A DNA stretch of 7,947 nt from Acidithiobacillus ferruginosus (GTDB taxonomy: Bacteria > Pseudomonadota > Gammaproteobacteria > Acidithiobacillales > Acidithiobacillaceae), in assembly GCF_018854495.1 (NCBI RefSeq), contig NZ_JABBDR010000214.1, positions 1-7,947 on the forward strand, written 5' to 3'. Position numbers and translations under genes: made by a program. Of this stretch, positions 6,943 through 7,947 are shown piece after piece. Below the pieces are notes generated by a model, which was given only the letters and a program-made list of their open reading frames with translations, made no database searches and was not told the DNA's origin. Position 1 is the first letter of the stretch. The number at the start of each line of letters is the position of its first letter.

Positions 6943-7947
6943 ATGAGCGATTGTAATTGTCAGTTTGTCATTTTCGGGGCGACCGGGGATCTGGCCTGCA
7001 AAAAGCTCCTCCCCGCACTGTATCACCTGCATTGTGCAGGAAGAATGCCCGACGAACTGCGCATTCTCGCGTTTGGTCGACGCCCATGGGACGACAAGGG
7101 CTGGCAGGATTTCCTGCATGAGCAACTGGAAACCTATGCCAGCAATTATCAGGCCGATCACTTTGCCGATTTCTGCAAGCATTTTGAATATGTGCGCGGG
7201 GAAATCCATGAGCCGGAATCTTTTGTCAGACTCCGCGCCCTGCTGACCCCCGAAGGAGCCGAAAGACCAGCAGGCACCATTTTTTATCTGGCCATTCGTC
7301 CCACCGATTTTATTCCAGTGGTACAACGTCTTTCCGGCGCCGGATTCAATCAGGAAGGTGACTACCGCATCGTGATTGAAAAACCCTTCGGCGATGATCT
7401 GGAAAGTGCCATGCAACTCAATGAGCAACTGCATAACCACTTCCGTGAAGACCAGATTTATCGTATCGATCACTATCTTGGCAAGGAAATCGTCCAGAAT
7501 CTGCTGGTTTTCCGTTTCGCCAATCTCGCGATCGAGGCGATATGGAACCGTAATTACATCGACCACGTCCAGATTACCGTGGCGGAAGATATGGGCATTG
7601 AAAACCGGGCCGGATACTATGATCAGGCGGGTGCCCTGCGGGACATGCTGCAAAACCACCTGATGCAGGTTCTTACGCTGATCGCCATGGAACCACCGCC
7701 CTCCCTGGAGGCGGACAGCCTGCGCGACGAAAAGGTCAAAGTCTTGCGTTCCATCCGCCCGATTCCCAAATCGGCCGTCACGGCCTATGCCATGCGCGCG
7801 CAGTATGGTCCCGGCGTTGTTCATGATAAACACGTTCCCGGTTACCAGGACGAGGCGGGTGTCGAGGTCAATTCGGTCACCGAAACCTATGTCGCCGCCA
7901 AATTTTACATCGACAACTGGCGCTGGCGGGGCGTGCCTTTTTATCTG
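6943..7947 (+). CDS. zwf: Glucose-6-phosphate 1-dehydrogenase, N-terminal 335 residues (cut by the right edge)
   Basis: Zwf oxidises glucose 6-phosphate to 6-phosphogluconolactone with NAD(P)+, the entry step of the oxidative pentose phosphate pathway, in the cytoplasm. The window holds 335 of the usual 480-500 residues. The dinucleotide loop FGATGDLA (11-18) is followed by FGRRPWD (44-50), where Thr14 and Arg46/47 are placed to bind the NADP 2'-phosphate. EKPFG (146-150) and RIDHYLGKE (174-182) give Asp176, His177 and Lys181 at the substrate site. RDMLQNHLMQ (233-242) carries the catalytic base His239. All catalytic residues visible in this part are intact. Unusual are cysteines at 4 and 6 and at 19, the last in a position that is usually Lys or Arg (DLACKKL). 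It is second in an operon with gnd; a lactonase gene would be the natural next gene outside the window. Base composition is clearly lower in GC than copA. Confidence 0.96.
   Translation, partial: MSDCNCQFVIFGATGDLACKKLLPALYHLHCAGRMPDELRILAFGRRPWDDKGWQDFLHEQLETYASNYQADHFADFCKHFEYVRGEIHEPESFVRLRALLTPEGAERPAGTIFYLAIRPTDFIPVVQRLSGAGFNQEGDYRIVIEKPFGDDLESAMQLNEQLHNHFREDQIYRIDHYLGKEIVQNLLVFRFANLAIEAIWNRNYIDHVQITVAEDMGIENRAGYYDQAGALRDMLQNHLMQVLTLIAMEPPPSLEADSLRDEKVKVLRSIRPIPKSAVTAYAMRAQYGPGVVHDKHVPGYQDEAGVEVNSVTETYVAAKFYIDNWRWRGVPFYL

Noticed and set aside
6889..7833. Minus-strand open frame (314 codons) opposite zwf
   Set aside because: Antisense shadow; zwf has all its catalytic motifs in the plus frame.

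Overview
The window is an ordinary stretch of core chromosome from a GC-rich proteobacterium. Gene content and protein style suggest an Acidithiobacillus-like acidophilic autotroph, with a copper-exporting ATPase next to aspC and purT and then a short-type gnd overlapping a zwf ribosome binding site. That genus call is recognition from memory, not a search. There are six protein genes, two of them cut by the window edges. I see no RNA gene, insertion sequence, CRISPR array or integration site.

Left block (1-3291, minus strand): copA, a complete Cu+-exporting P1B-type ATPase, is followed after a 43-base gap by the start of an MsbA-like ABC exporter half-transporter, which runs off the left edge. 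They look co-transcribed. The copA upstream region has a promoter with a 19-base spacer and a small dyad in it, the layout used by MerR-family metal regulators.

Middle block (3511-5922): aspC (class I aminotransferase) diverges from copA and has its own sigma70-like promoter. It converges on purT (formate-dependent GAR transformylase) with only 45 bases between the stops.

Right block (6022-7947, plus strand): gnd and zwf, two oxidative pentose phosphate enzymes, are directly adjacent. The zwf Shine-Dalgarno lies inside the last codons of gnd and the zwf ATG follows the gnd stop immediately. purT and gnd diverge from a 99-base region where promoters on opposite strands overlap around a perfect 10-base palindrome.

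Functionally the window combines copper efflux, amino acid and purine biosynthesis, and NADPH production. I found no convincing undescribed multi-gene system. The items most worth a second look are the MerR-type copA promoter, a Glu-for-Asp change in the CopA hinge motif, the cofactor and active-site-loop residues of the short Gnd, and a cysteine cluster at the Zwf nucleotide-binding site.
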